64,000 nucleotides of DNA from Corynebacterium sp. CNCTC7651. GTDB taxonomy: Bacteria; Actinomycetota; Actinomycetes; Mycobacteriales; Mycobacteriaceae. The position numbers and the translations under genes are program-made. The stretch spans positions 1,302,001 through 1,366,000 of the forward strand of contig NZ_CP071246.1 in the NCBI RefSeq assembly GCF_021496665.1, read 5' to 3'. The notes below the pieces were generated by a model, which was not told the DNA's origin, ran no database searches, and worked only from the letters and a program-made list of their open reading frames with translations. Positions 24,791-34,013 of this stretch are shown in pieces; the stretch's first letter is position 1, and every line of letters starts with the position of its first letter.

Positions 24791-26374
24791 TTAACGGTTG
24801 GAGCGAGCAGTCACTGCCCACAGGCCGGTGGTACCAATCGGCTTGAAGTCCGCGACCGTGTTCGGGTTGTAGCCAGTCAGCATCGTACGGTGGAACAGCG
24901 GGTAGAGCGGCACCTCCTCAGAAATGAGGTCGAATGCCTCGTTCCACTTCTCCTGCTGCTCAGCACCCTCAGCCGCGGCGCCCTCGTTGATGATGTCCTG
25001 GAGCTCCTGCCAAGTCTCCGGGTCGGACTGCTGCCAGAAGGTACGCTTCTTGGTCCACACGTTGTCGCCGTACCACCAGTTCATGAGCAGTGCCGGGTCG
25101 TTTCCGAATACCGACGGGTCACCCGGTGCGAGCGCCACATCAAAGGTCGGGTTGTCAACGTCGAGGTTGTTGGCGTAGAGGGACGCAGAAGCCTCGGACT
25201 GAAGAGAAACCTTGATGCCTGCCGCCTGAAGGTCGTTCTGGATCTGCGGAGCGAGGTCAGAGATCCACGGGTGATCCGTGGTGAGCAGCGTGATGTTCAG
25301 GTCCGTTACACCGGCCTCCTCAAGCAGGGACTTAGCTTTCTCCGGGTCGTAGGTGAAGACGTTCTTTGCCTTGTTGTAGGCGGGGTTGGATTCCGGCAGG
25401 AACGAGGTCGCTGCCGTTGCCTTTCCATCCATGTTGTTCTGAATCAGCATGTCCGTGTTCACCGCGTAGAGGAATGCCTGACGGACACGCGGATCATCGA
25501 ACGGAGCCTTGGTGGTGTTGAACAGCAGGAACGGCAGGTTGAAGCCCTTGACTTCCGCGACGGTCATGCCCGCGCTCTCAAGCATCGGCGCAGACGCGGC
25601 CGGCACGGCCTCCATCACGTCAATGGTGCCGGAAGTAGCGGCGGTGGTACGAGCGGTGTCGTCCTTAATCACGTCCCAAACAATCTTGTCTGCACCAGCC
25701 TTGTTTGGACCGTTGTAGTGCTCGTTAGGAACCGCCTCAAGCTTGGAGTCGGTGATGGACTCGTACTTATACGGGCCGCTACCGATCGGCATTGCAGTCA
25801 ACTCGTCGTCGGTGGCGGACGCAGGAACAATCTTCGCGACAACGAGACGGTTGGTGGCAATGGAGAACGGCTGGTTCAGCGTGAACTTCACCGTGTCCTC
25901 ATCCACTGCCTCAATCGTGTCGATGAAGTTGAGCATCGATGCATACAGGTTGCCCTCTGCCATAGAACGCTCGTAGGAGGAAATGACATCCTGGGAGGTC
26001 ACCTCCGTGCCATCCGAGAACTTGGCATCATCGCGCAGGTCCACCTCAAATTCAGTGTCGGACGACCAATTCGGCTCGCCAGCAGCGAGTGCCGGGTACA
26101 CCGTGTAGTCATCCATGTTGAACTCATACAGACCCTCAACAACGTGCCAGTTCGCGCCAAGCGCGAGGGCCGAGGAAGTCTGAGACGGGTGGTAGTTCGT
26201 AGTTTCGTACGCCACACCGAGGTGGATCTCACCGTTACCGCTCGGGGTAGCCTCGCCGGCCGAGCCAGCTCCGCTGGCACCGTTAGAGCTAGCGGAGTCA
26301 CTTCCAGAGCAGGCCGAAAGCGTGAGGGCGATTGCCGCAATGCCGGTGATGATGACGCGCTTGTTGGGGGTCAT
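24791..26374 (-). CDS. siaE: Sialic acid ABC importer, solute-binding lipoprotein SiaE
   Basis: A 527-aa family 5 (DppA/OppA-type) binding protein. The signal peptide MTPNKRVIITGIAAIAL ends in the lipobox LSACSG, so the Cys at about residue 22 is lipidated and the protein is anchored on the outside of the cytoplasmic membrane. Domain landmarks are EFEVDLRDDAKFSDGTEVTSQDV and DDPRVRQAFLYAVN. The family mainly binds peptides, but this gene and its cluster match the corynebacterial sialic acid importer. It is first in its operon and is divergent from nanR. Confidence 0.88.
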   Translation of the reverse strand: MTPNKRVIITGIAAIALTLSACSGSDSASSNGASGAGSAGEATPSGNGEIHLGVAYETTNYHPSQTSSALALGANWHVVEGLYEFNMDDYTVYPALAAGEPNWSSDTEFEVDLRDDAKFSDGTEVTSQDVISSYERSMAEGNLYASMLNFIDTIEAVDEDTVKFTLNQPFSIATNRLVVAKIVPASATDDELTAMPIGSGPYKYESITDSKLEAVPNEHYNGPNKAGADKIVWDVIKDDTARTTAATSGTIDVMEAVPAASAPMLESAGMTVAEVKGFNLPFLLFNTTKAPFDDPRVRQAFLYAVNTDMLIQNNMDGKATAATSFLPESNPAYNKAKNVFTYDPEKAKSLLEEAGVTDLNITLLTTDHPWISDLAPQIQNDLQAAGIKVSLQSEASASLYANNLDVDNPTFDVALAPGDPSVFGNDPALLMNWWYGDNVWTKKRTFWQQSDPETWQELQDIINEGAAAEGAEQQEKWNEAFDLISEEVPLYPLFHRTMLTGYNPNTVADFKPIGTTGLWAVTARSNR

Positions 26375-26460
26375 GCGGAACCTCTCTTTTCTAGTAGCTG
26401 AACTGAATCAATGTCACACGTCACAATCGCGTGGGTGTGTGATCGCTGATTAGCTTAGAG

Positions 26461-26474
26461 GTATGATGTCATAC
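26461..26474. promoter_or_regulatory. Probable NanR operator in the siaE / nanR intergenic region
   Basis: GTATGA-TG-TCATAC, a palindrome with 6-bp arms. GTATGATGT also occurs, on the other strand, in the nanK/nagA promoter palindrome. Similar palindromes are bound by FadR-type GntR proteins, so NanR is the natural candidate. Confidence 0.65.
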
Positions 26475-26566
26475 ACTTGCGCATTTTTCCCAGAAATTTT
26501 TTGGGTTACCCCCATAGGATTGAAATCATCTATCGCGTAGTGGAATGCACAGAGGAGGAATGACCG

Positions 26567-27265
26567 GTGGAAAGACGCGGCACTGCGGCCTCTATGGCGC
26601 AGAAAGGCATCCTCGATTACATCCGGACTAACCAGCTTCAACCCGGCGATAGCCTGCCCAGCGAGGCAGCGCTGTGCGGTGAACTCGGACTCTCACGCAC
26701 CTCTGTACGCGAGGCGATGCAAACTTTGAGCTCGCTTGACATTGTTGAGGTTCGGCACGGTCACGGCACCTACGTGTCCAAAATGAGCATGGCCCCGCTA
26801 ATCCAGGGCATGACGCTTCGCATTCTCCTTGACGCAGACCGTTCATTGGCCACTCTGGGCAACATCGTGGATCTTCGGAGTGCGATCGACCATTCTCTCG
26901 CTCAAGAGCTCGCCCGGATTTGGTCCAGCAAAGATTCGCGGCCACTGTTGAAGATTGTCGAGAGGATGGAAGAAGAGCACGCGGCTGGCCGCTCATTCGC
27001 TAAGTTCGATCAGCAATTTCACCAGACTCTTCTCGCGGACATAGCAAACCCACTCCTCGTGGAGCTATCGGATGCACTGTGGGAGATTCACATGGCTACG
27101 CTTCCCATGCTGCAGGTTCCTGTGCCTGAGGATATGCACGTCACCATGCAGATGCACCGAGAAATTGTGAATAGGCTAACCGACGGGGACGTGGCTGGTT
27201 ACCACGCAGTCGTCGATAAGCACTACGCTCCGCTGCGCAGAACGATTGAAACTGAAACCCCTTAG
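26567..27265 (+). CDS. nanR: GntR-family (FadR subfamily) regulator NanR
   Basis: A 232-aa regulator. The N-terminal winged helix reads LQPGDSLPSEAALCGELGLSRTSVREAMQTLSS and VRHGHGTYV. The C-terminal FCD all-helical effector domain includes DLRSAIDHSLAQEL, FDQQFHQTLL and MHREIVNRL, the metal/ligand His positions. In C. glutamicum NanR represses the sia/nan/nag genes and responds to amino sugar phosphates. The start is GTG after a GAGGAGG ribosome site. Its stop codon overlaps that of convergent nanE. Confidence 0.88.
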   Translation: MERRGTAASMAQKGILDYIRTNQLQPGDSLPSEAALCGELGLSRTSVREAMQTLSSLDIVEVRHGHGTYVSKMSMAPLIQGMTLRILLDADRSLATLGNIVDLRSAIDHSLAQELARIWSSKDSRPLLKIVERMEEEHAAGRSFAKFDQQFHQTLLADIANPLLVELSDALWEIHMATLPMLQVPVPEDMHVTMQMHREIVNRLTDGDVAGYHAVVDKHYAPLRRTIETETP

Positions 27266-27984
27266 CTCAGCAGAGAACCGAACTGTGCGGTGATAAAACC
27301 CGGGTCGGTGATCGCAGTACCCGCGATCACAGCGTTGGCTCCAGCGAGAATGCCGTGAGCAACGTCGGCTGGCGTGTAGAAGCGGCCCTCACTAATGATG
27401 AAGGCGTCGTCACCACAGCGGGAACGGCCCTCGCGCAGGCAGTCAAGGTCGGGGCCCGCAGTCTTCTCACGGTGCTCCGTGTACCCGGCGAGTGTTGTAG
27501 AGATAATGTCCGCACCTGCTTCGTGCGCCGCTTCCATCTCCTCAGGGGTGGCACAATCCGCCATGATGACAACACCCTCACCGTGCGCGACCTTAACCAA
27601 GTCTGCAAAGTCAGAGCCGTCCGGGCGGGGACGCAATGTCGCATCCGCGCACACCACGGCGGCACCCGCCTTGGCTACTGCAACGACCGACGCTCGCGTC
27701 GGGGTGATGTACACCCCGGTAGACCCTTCCTTGGTCAATCCAAAAACGGGCACATCTACGGCACGAGCGATAGAAGCGATGTCGTCGAGCCCGCCATATC
27801 CACCGCACCGGATCGCCGGGCTACCGCCGTCCACACAGGCGAGAGCGACGTGAGTGAGGGTGTGTGTGTCCCGCATGGCGTGTCCCTCGGGTGCCTGCAC
27901 AGAAACTATCAGCTTGCCGCGAATCAGATCGTGAATTTCACGAGCGCGCTCTTCGATGCTGGTCGCGTTAAACGTGTACGGCAT
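27262..27984 (-). CDS. nanE: N-acetylmannosamine-6-phosphate 2-epimerase
   Basis: A 240-aa TIM-barrel epimerase that converts ManNAc-6-phosphate to GlcNAc-6-phosphate. Family segments are KLIVSVQAPEGHAMRD near the N-terminus, RCGGYGGLDDI, VFGLTKE, IMADCATPEEMEAAHEAGADIISTTLAGYTEH and ISEGRFYTPAD. The final AGANAVIAGTAITDP phosphate-binding loop is present. It starts 11 bp after nanK on the same strand. The gene completes the route from sialic acid to NagA. Confidence 0.95.
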   Translation of the reverse strand: MPYTFNATSIEERAREIHDLIRGKLIVSVQAPEGHAMRDTHTLTHVALACVDGGSPAIRCGGYGGLDDIASIARAVDVPVFGLTKEGSTGVYITPTRASVVAVAKAGAAVVCADATLRPRPDGSDFADLVKVAHGEGVVIMADCATPEEMEAAHEAGADIISTTLAGYTEHREKTAGPDLDCLREGRSRCGDDAFIISEGRFYTPADVAHGILAGANAVIAGTAITDPGFITAQFGSLLS

Positions 27985-27995
27985 GGGATGACTCC

Positions 27996-28982
27996 TTAGG
28001 AATTAGGAAACTGCGCTCGAGCGTAAGCTGCCGCAGCGATAAGGGGGGCGTTGCCGCCAAGCGTGCTGGTGCGCACGGGGATATCACGGTTTGGGGCCAG
28101 CGCTGCACTGCGAAAGCCGCGGATGAACGGTTCGAGGACAGGGCTGCCAATACCGGTCACTCCCCCACCAAGCACCACGGCGGATAGGTCAAAGGCGCTG
28201 GCCAAGGCGCCAACAGCACGACCGAAACCACTGAGGTTACCGTCGAGCACCCGGTGCGCTACCGGGTCGTCCGATTGGTAGCGCACCATCACCTCGCGCA
28301 GGGTAATTTGGTCGCTGGATTCAGCTGCCCAGTGAATGCGATCGGTTGTATCACCCTGGGACAGCGCACGATAGTAGCCAGCGAGTGCTGGACCGGAAAC
28401 GACATTTTCTGCTCGGTCGGCGCGCCCACGGCAGTCTTCAACTAGAAGCTCTGAGAATTCCCCGGCAGAACCTGTCGGGCCCTCGATTAACTTCCCTCGG
28501 TCCACCACAGCGCCCCCCAGGCCAGTTCCCAACGAGAGGTAAAGGACGCGGCCGTCAATATCTTTTGCGGCACCGAAGTGATCCTCGCCCCAGGCCCAAA
28601 CGCGGACATCGTTGTGCACGGCGACTGGAATGTCGGGTGCCCCTGGCCCACTCTCAGGTGTAGTGAATGCTGCGCGCATCAACGCTCCAAGGTCCGTGCC
28701 AGCCCACCCGGGGATAGTTGGGCCAGCGTGCACTACTACGCCATCCTCCGGTCGGACAATGCCCGGTGCACCCGCACCGACGCGCGAAATAACCAATCCG
28801 CAATTTGCCGCCTCTTTAATTGCATTGGTAACGGCCTGAGTTACCTGCGCCCCAATGCGACCAGAATGTGCATGCGCTGGCAGCCTTCCCTCACCCACCA
28901 CTGTCTGCGGATCTGAATCCGGAACGAGGCCGTAGGCAATTTTCGTTCCACCAATATCCAATGCGAGGGTTGCCGCCTGCAC
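27996..28982 (-). CDS. nanK: N-acetylmannosamine kinase (ROK family)
   Basis: A 328-aa ROK sugar kinase. The phosphate loop is LALDIGGTKIAYGLV, the catalytic Asp lies in VAVHNDVRVWAWGED, and YLSLGTGLGGAVV precedes the sugar site. It phosphorylates ManNAc to the NanE substrate. The zinc motif CxCGxxGCxE, usual in ROK proteins, is absent: the matching region reads VEDCRGRADRAENVVSG. It is divergent from nagA across a promoter with a palindromic operator. Confidence 0.88.
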   Translation of the reverse strand: MQAATLALDIGGTKIAYGLVPDSDPQTVVGEGRLPAHAHSGRIGAQVTQAVTNAIKEAANCGLVISRVGAGAPGIVRPEDGVVVHAGPTIPGWAGTDLGALMRAAFTTPESGPGAPDIPVAVHNDVRVWAWGEDHFGAAKDIDGRVLYLSLGTGLGGAVVDRGKLIEGPTGSAGEFSELLVEDCRGRADRAENVVSGPALAGYYRALSQGDTTDRIHWAAESSDQITLREVMVRYQSDDPVAHRVLDGNLSGFGRAVGALASAFDLSAVVLGGGVTGIGSPVLEPFIRGFRSAALAPNRDIPVRTSTLGGNAPLIAAAAYARAQFPNS

Positions 28983-29015
28983 AGCGCTCCTTTCAATAAG
29001 GCCCTTGATACTGGA

Positions 29016-29034
29016 GATCGTACATCATACGATC
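29016..29034. promoter_or_regulatory. Probable NanR operator between nanK and nagA
   Basis: GATCGTA-CATCA-TACGATC, a palindrome with 7-bp arms. On the minus strand it contains GTATGATGTA, resembling the palindrome at 26461. It sits between the divergent nanKE and nagAB transcription units. Confidence 0.65.
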
Positions 29035-29130
29035 GGCGGGAAGTCGGGTATTTTCTCTGCAGAAACGCCCTCGAACACTTTCCCAACCAGTTTTTGTCCA
29101 TCCCGTCACAGAACGAACGGAGTCTTCACC

Positions 29131-30270
29131 GTGCAGGGAACGCAACGCGTCCAGGGCCGAATACTTTCTCCACAAGGAGACCTCGGTTTCGGCGAGATCA
29201 CTTTCGGCACTCACATCGATTCGGTGAACTTCGAACCTCACCCTGCCGATAAAGGTGCCTCAGACAACACCGGAACGTTGACGTGGGTGCCTGGTTTCAT
29301 TGACCTACACAACCATGGCGGGGCACTCGGGGCGTTCCCAAGCGGCAGCGTCGAGGAATGCCGCAAAGCGGCCGAGTACCACCGCAGCCAAGGCACTACG
29401 ACGATGTTGGCGAGTACGGTGTCCGCAAACCGCGATGAGCTATGCTTACAAGTTGAGCGTCTCGCCCAGCTTGTCGACGAAGGCTTGATCCGCGGTATTC
29501 ACCTGGAGGGCCCGTTCGTGTCTCCCGCGAAGCCAGGCGCGCAGGACCCCTCTCGGATCACCGGCGGAGACCCGGATATGTTCCTCGCCGTGATCGAGGC
29601 TGCGCGGGGCACGGTGCGAGCAATCACTTTCGCCCCAGAAACCGACAACGTTGACGAGCTTCTAGCACTCTGTAAACAGCACGACATTATTGCCAGTCTC
29701 GGACACACGGACACCGACCACGCCACCACTGCTGAAGTGATTGCGAAGGCAAATAACCTGGGTGTCACCGTAACGGCGACTCACCTGTTTAACGCTATGC
29801 CGCCGTTGCATCACCGCGAGCCCGGTCCCGTTGGCGCGCTGCTGTCGGCCGCACGGCGCGGGAAAGCCTATGTTGAGCTCATCGCGGACGGTGTGCATTT
29901 GGACGACGCTGTGGTTGACAGCGTCTACGGCCCGGGCGCCTTCGCTGTGAGTGATGCCATGGAGGCAGCGGGCATGTGTGACGGCTGCTACCGCCTCGGT
30001 CATCTAGATGTCACGGTCACCGACCGTGTAGCGCGAATCGCCAACGGTGCAATCGCGGGTGGCACGTCCACTATTGCGGAACAATTCGCTCGGTTCATGA
30101 ACCGTCGCGGGGCTGCCGATGCCGTGCGCTTTACCTCTACGACAGCTGCCGAGGTGCTGCGCGACCCCTCCTTGGGGGACATTGCCGCCGGTAAGCGGGC
30201 CGACCTCGTCGGACTCGACGCGAAATTCCGTCCGGTTGCGGTGTACTGCAGCGGACAACGCGTAGCGTAA
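29131..30270 (+). CDS. nagA: N-acetylglucosamine-6-phosphate deacetylase
   Basis: A 379-aa amidohydrolase that removes acetate from GlcNAc-6-phosphate. The N-terminal metal motif is GFIDLHNHGG, the metal Glu lies in GIHLEGPFVSPAKPGA, further ligands are in SLGHTDTDH and ATHLFNAMPPLHHREPG, and the catalytic Asp in VSDAMEAAGM. The GTG at 29131 was chosen because GGAG lies 8 nt upstream and it gives normal family length; an open frame runs 42 codons further but overlaps the operator. nagB follows after 35 bp. Confidence 0.93.
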   Translation: MQGTQRVQGRILSPQGDLGFGEITFGTHIDSVNFEPHPADKGASDNTGTLTWVPGFIDLHNHGGALGAFPSGSVEECRKAAEYHRSQGTTTMLASTVSANRDELCLQVERLAQLVDEGLIRGIHLEGPFVSPAKPGAQDPSRITGGDPDMFLAVIEAARGTVRAITFAPETDNVDELLALCKQHDIIASLGHTDTDHATTAEVIAKANNLGVTVTATHLFNAMPPLHHREPGPVGALLSAARRGKAYVELIADGVHLDDAVVDSVYGPGAFAVSDAMEAAGMCDGCYRLGHLDVTVTDRVARIANGAIAGGTSTIAEQFARFMNRRGAADAVRFTSTTAAEVLRDPSLGDIAAGKRADLVGLDAKFRPVAVYCSGQRVA

Positions 30271-30305
30271 AGCTCGTAGATCTCTAAAACCGAAGGACAT
30301 TGCAC

Positions 30306-31031
30306 ATGCGCATCATCATTCACCCCACCCCGAAGGACGCTGGCCGCGCGGCCGCCGACATCATCGAGCCGTTCGTCCGCGAGGGCGCGACGCTGGGCCT
30401 CGCAACCGGGTCCACGCCGACGCCGACCTACCAAGAGCTCATCCGCCGCCACACCGAGGACGGCTTGAGTTTCGCCGATTCGAAGGCGTTCCTCCTCGAC
30501 GAGTACGTGGGCCTGCCCAAGGAGCACGAGCAGTCTTACTACGCCACCATCCGCCGCGAGCTGACCAGCCACATCGACATCACAGACGCTGACGTGCGCT
30601 CCCTCGACGGCTCCGCTGCCGACGCCGCGACGGCCGCTGCAGATTATGAGCAGGCCATCAAGGACGCGGGCGGCGTAGACATTCAGATCCTGGGCATCGG
30701 CGCGAACGGGCACATCGCGTTCAACGAGCCCGGCAGCCCGCACAACTCGCGCACCCGCGTGATCGACCTGCACCCGCAGACCATTGCGGACAACGCCCGC
30801 TTCTTCGAAAGCGAGGACGAGGTGCCGCGCCAGGCCCTGACCCAGGGCATTGGCACCATCATGGAGGCGAAGCACCTCATCCTCATCGCCACCGGCGCGA
30901 ACAAGGCCGATGCTGTCAAGGCGCTCGTCGAGGGCCCGGTCACGGAGGACTCCCCGGCCAGCGCGATCCAGAACCACCCCAACGTCACGGAGGTTCAGGA
31001 CGACGCTGCGGCGAGCAAACTCACCCAGTAG
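30306..31031 (+). CDS. nagB: Glucosamine-6-phosphate deaminase
   Basis: A 241-aa isomerase/deaminase producing fructose-6-phosphate and ammonia. Conserved parts are [44 protein letters not shown] (catalytic Asp), [15 protein letters not shown] (catalytic Asn-Gly-His) and [19 protein letters not shown] ribosome site precedes the ATG at 30306. It completes the amino sugar route and is convergent with hflX. Confidence 0.95.
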   Translation: MRIIIHPTPKDAGRAAADIIEPFVREGATLGLATGSTPTPTYQELIRRHTEDGLSFADSKAFLLDEYVGLPKEHEQSYYATIRRELTSHIDITDADVRSLDGSAADAATAAADYEQAIKDAGGVDIQILGIGANGHIAFNEPGSPHNSRTRVIDLHPQTIADNARFFESEDEVPRQALTQGIGTIMEAKHLILIATGANKADAVKALVEGPVTEDSPASAIQNHPNVTEVQDDAAASKLTQ

Positions 31032-31037
31032 GTAGCG

Positions 31038-32564
31038 CTACGAGCTCACCACGAACTGGCGGTGCTGGTCTGCGATGACGCGGGGTAAGCGAACGTCGAT
31101 AAGCGTGCCCTGCTCCTGATACTCCTCGGAGCGGACCGTGCCCTGCTCGTGCAGGAGCGAAACCACGTCGCCGCGCGTGAACGGCACGAGCATGGTCACG
31201 TGCTCATCGAGGGTGTTCAAGAACATTTCGATCTTCGATTCCAGCTCGTCGATCCCCTCGCCCGTGAGCGCGGAGACGAACACGACGTCGCGCCCCGTGC
31301 GGTCGAATGCGTGGCGCAGCTCGGCGAGCACAACCGGGTCAGCCTCATCGATCTTGTTCACCACGATGATCTCCGGCGGCAGCTCCTCTCCGCTCTCGCG
31401 CGTGATTTCCGCCAGCACCTCATTCACCGCCTCAATCTGCTTGAGCGGGAACGCGTCCGAACCGTCCACGACGTGCAGCAGCAGATCCGCCCCGGAGACC
31501 TCCTCCAGGGTGGACTTGAACGCCTCCACCAGCTGGGTAGGCAAGTGGCGCACGAAGCCGACCGTGTCCGTGAGCACCACGGAACGGCCGTCCGCGAGCT
31601 GGGCTTTGCGTGTCGACGGATCCAGGGTGGCAAACAGCGCATCCTCCACCAGCACGCCGGCATCCGTCATCGCATTGATGAGGGAGGACTTGCCGGCGTT
31701 GGTGTAGCCCGCAATGGCGATCTTGGGAATGGTGGACTGGGCGCGCTGGGAACGCTTGACTTCGCGCGCCGTCTTCATGTCGCGCAGCTGGTGGCGCAGC
31801 TTCGCCATCTCGGTGCGCAGGCGGCGACGGTCCGCCTCAATACGAGTTTCGCCCGGACCACGCAGACCCACGCCACCGTTGGAACCGGCGCGACCACCAG
31901 CCTGACGGGACAGCTGGCCACCCCAACCACGGGTGCGCGTGTACAAGTACTCCATCTGCGCCAGGCTGACCTGCGCCTTACCCTCTTTACTCTTCGCGTG
32001 CTGCGCGAAGATGTCCAGGATGAGCATGGTGCGGTCAATCACCTTGACCTTCAGCGCCTCTTCCAGCGCCACCATCTGGCCGGGAGAGAGTTCACCGTCG
32101 AAGACCACGGTATCCGCGCCGGTGGCGTTGACAATCTCCGCGAGCTCCTTGACCTTGCCGGAGCCGATGTACGTGCCCGGATCCGGCTTGTCGCGCTTCT
32201 GGTAGAACATCTCCAGCACCTCGGCGCCAGCGGTTTCCGCCAGCGCGGCAAGCTCCAGCATGTTCGCTTCCATCTCAGCCGTGGTGCCCTCAGTCCACGC
32301 GCCGACCAGGATCACCTGCTCAAGGCGGAGCTTGCGGTACTCAACCTCGTATCCGTCCTGCTGCTCTTCCGCGCGGATATCGGTGTCGCGGGTAATGCGG
32401 CGCAGGGAATTGCGGTCCTCCAAGTCCAGCGCGCCAGTAGTCGGGTCGACGTACCCGTTCTCCCCCGCGCCGGGCTGCGGGGCGTTGTGGCGGAACGCGC
32501 GGGCGAGGAGTTCCTCGTGCGGGTCCCGGCGGGACTCCTGGTTGTCAAAGGCAGTTACTGTCAT
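31038..32564 (-). CDS. hflX: GTPase HflX
   Basis: A 508-aa ribosome-associated GTPase that splits stalled or hibernating ribosomes. The N-terminal HflX domain includes EVLEMFYQKRDKPDPGTYIGSGKVKEL and FDGELSPGQM. A coiled segment follows (ADRRRLRTEMAKLRHQLRDM). The G domain has G1 IAGYTNAGKSSLIN, G3 DTVGFVRHLP and G4 VVNKIDEAD. The ATG at 32564 gives the corynebacterial N-terminus MTVTAFDNQES; the open frame extends 17 codons further. Confidence 0.95.
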   Translation of the reverse strand: MTVTAFDNQESRRDPHEELLARAFRHNAPQPGAGENGYVDPTTGALDLEDRNSLRRITRDTDIRAEEQQDGYEVEYRKLRLEQVILVGAWTEGTTAEMEANMLELAALAETAGAEVLEMFYQKRDKPDPGTYIGSGKVKELAEIVNATGADTVVFDGELSPGQMVALEEALKVKVIDRTMLILDIFAQHAKSKEGKAQVSLAQMEYLYTRTRGWGGQLSRQAGGRAGSNGGVGLRGPGETRIEADRRRLRTEMAKLRHQLRDMKTAREVKRSQRAQSTIPKIAIAGYTNAGKSSLINAMTDAGVLVEDALFATLDPSTRKAQLADGRSVVLTDTVGFVRHLPTQLVEAFKSTLEEVSGADLLLHVVDGSDAFPLKQIEAVNEVLAEITRESGEELPPEIIVVNKIDEADPVVLAELRHAFDRTGRDVVFVSALTGEGIDELESKIEMFLNTLDEHVTMLVPFTRGDVVSLLHEQGTVRSEEYQEQGTLIDVRLPRVIADQHRQFVVSS

Positions 32565-32699
32565 GCAATCCTTTTGCAATTGTGGCCCGCCCCCGCACGA
32601 ATCCGGCACGAGCAAGCACGCTTACACACTTGATACCTCATAGAACAGTACCCCGCGCGCTTTTCTTCCCCAGGTTGCCGGACGGTAGGCTGTACAGGC

Positions 32700-33452
32700 A
32701 TGAACGACACCATCAGCTCAGATCTGGCCGCGATCGGCCTCGGATTCCCCCGCTGGCAGGATGCCGTGGAGGCCGCAATCGCCTCCGGCGCCCTGGCCGT
32801 CACCGGAGAGGTACGCGGCGGGCAGCTGATCCAATACGTCGATGCTTCCGGCGCGCAGCTGAACATCCTGGCAGTGGAGCCTTTCGCCACCTTTGCAGGA
32901 TTCGACTCGACCACGCGCGCGTACGCGCACATCACGCCGCTGACGGACGTGGTTGCGTTGGCGGATGTGGTGGACCCGCACGGCAACACCATGGCAAGCG
33001 CGACGGTGAACCTGGCACAAGGCCCGCTGGTGGTGGATGAGCCCACGCTTCAGTGGCAGGAGCTCGGTGTCACAGCCTTGGTTCTGGACCACCAGCGCTA
33101 CGACTCTGTGGACGCATACCTGACGTCCAACCCGGGAAAGGTGCTGGGCGAGGTCCACTCCCGCGGAGCCGAGCTGGTTGCCTCCGGCGCGGCGGCCGCC
33201 CCGGATGCCAGCGCGGAGTTTTCCGCGCGCGTGCTGGGCGCGGAGTACCGCACCTCCCAGCTCACCGGCCAGCGCTTCATCCACGTCTCCGTGGACGCGG
33301 CCTTCCCGTTCGACGTGTGCCTGCCGGATGGGGAGCTCCCAGAGCGCGACAGCGTCATCGCCGGCACCGCGTTGCTGGCAGGATCCATCCCCGCGCCGTC
33401 CGGCGGCGGCTGCGGCGGGTGCGGCGGATCCTGCGACTGCGGCGGCCATTAA
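32700..33452 (+). CDS. Conserved hypothetical protein with Cys-rich tail
   Basis: A 250-aa protein I do not recognise. No signal peptide or membrane helix is evident. The body is mildly acidic with mixed strands and helices (for example VVDEPTLQWQELGVTALVL). The last residues are unusual: SGGGCGGCGGSCDCGGH, four cysteines in a Gly-rich tail with a final His, which could bind metal. A TAGGCT box lies 8 nt before the ATG, so the mRNA is probably leaderless. A small membrane protein gene follows after 22 bp, suggesting an operon. Confidence 0.75.
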   Translation: MNDTISSDLAAIGLGFPRWQDAVEAAIASGALAVTGEVRGGQLIQYVDASGAQLNILAVEPFATFAGFDSTTRAYAHITPLTDVVALADVVDPHGNTMASATVNLAQGPLVVDEPTLQWQELGVTALVLDHQRYDSVDAYLTSNPGKVLGEVHSRGAELVASGAAAAPDASAEFSARVLGAEYRTSQLTGQRFIHVSVDAAFPFDVCLPDGELPERDSVIAGTALLAGSIPAPSGGGCGGCGGSCDCGGH

Positions 33453-33474
33453 CCCCGGGGGCAAAGGCACCACG

Positions 33475-33990
33475 ATGAAATCCTCCGACCGAGACCTCTC
33501 CCGCGCCCTCGCCGGCGCGCTAGTGCTCGCGGCCGTAGTCATGCTCGTCGTGCTGCTGCGCCTGCCGGGATTGATCCTTTCCCTCATCCTTATCGCCTTT
33601 GTGGTGCTGGTTGGGCGCAGATACCAACCCAGTGCAGAGGTGGAAGCACTCCATGCGTCCCTGAGCTACGCGCGCGACGACATCTGCGAGGTGTTGGACG
33701 CGTACGAGCAACTGCAAAACGGCGCCAGCGCCGCCGACATTGCGGACCGCACGCTGCATTACCCGGCGCTGGCAAACCCGGATAATTCGGTGCCCGAGGT
33801 CAACGAGTTCCTCTTACGAGCGTCCTCAGCGCGGCGCTTCGTCGCGCGCATTGACTCTTATTTAGAAGACCCGTTGCTTGACCGCTCCAAGCTGGAGAAA
33901 CTCATCAACGTCGCCGACCAGCGGGCGTTTGAACTGCAGTCCGCTTGGGACGACGCGCGCCGGGCCGCTAAGGAAATCGGCCCCGCGTAA
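33475..33990 (+). CDS. Small membrane protein of unknown function
   Basis: A 171-aa protein. Residues about 12-47 form two adjacent hydrophobic helices (ALVLAAVVMLVVLLRLPGLI, LILIAFVVLVG). The rest is a soluble helical domain (SLSYARDDICEVLDAYEQL, SARRFVARIDSYLEDPLLDRSKLEKLINVADQ) likely facing the cytoplasm. No known motif was seen. The ATG at 33475 follows an AAAGG ribosome site 22 bp after the Cys-rich protein gene. An open frame extends upstream inside that gene and is not used. Confidence 0.7.
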   Translation: MKSSDRDLSRALAGALVLAAVVMLVVLLRLPGLILSLILIAFVVLVGRRYQPSAEVEALHASLSYARDDICEVLDAYEQLQNGASAADIADRTLHYPALANPDNSVPEVNEFLLRASSARRFVARIDSYLEDPLLDRSKLEKLINVADQRAFELQSAWDDARRAAKEIGPA

Positions 33991-34013
33991 GACGCTGCGA
34001 GGCCCCGGTGCCG

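Noticed and set aside
24770..26401. 543-codon plus-strand open frame opposite siaE
   Set aside because: It covers the entire siaE gene antisense; siaE has a lipobox, motifs and a ribosome site.
26415..26430. TGTCACACGTCACA as a GlxR (cAMP-CRP type) site near siaE
   Set aside because: It does not fit the 16-bp TGTGA-N6-TCACA spacing.
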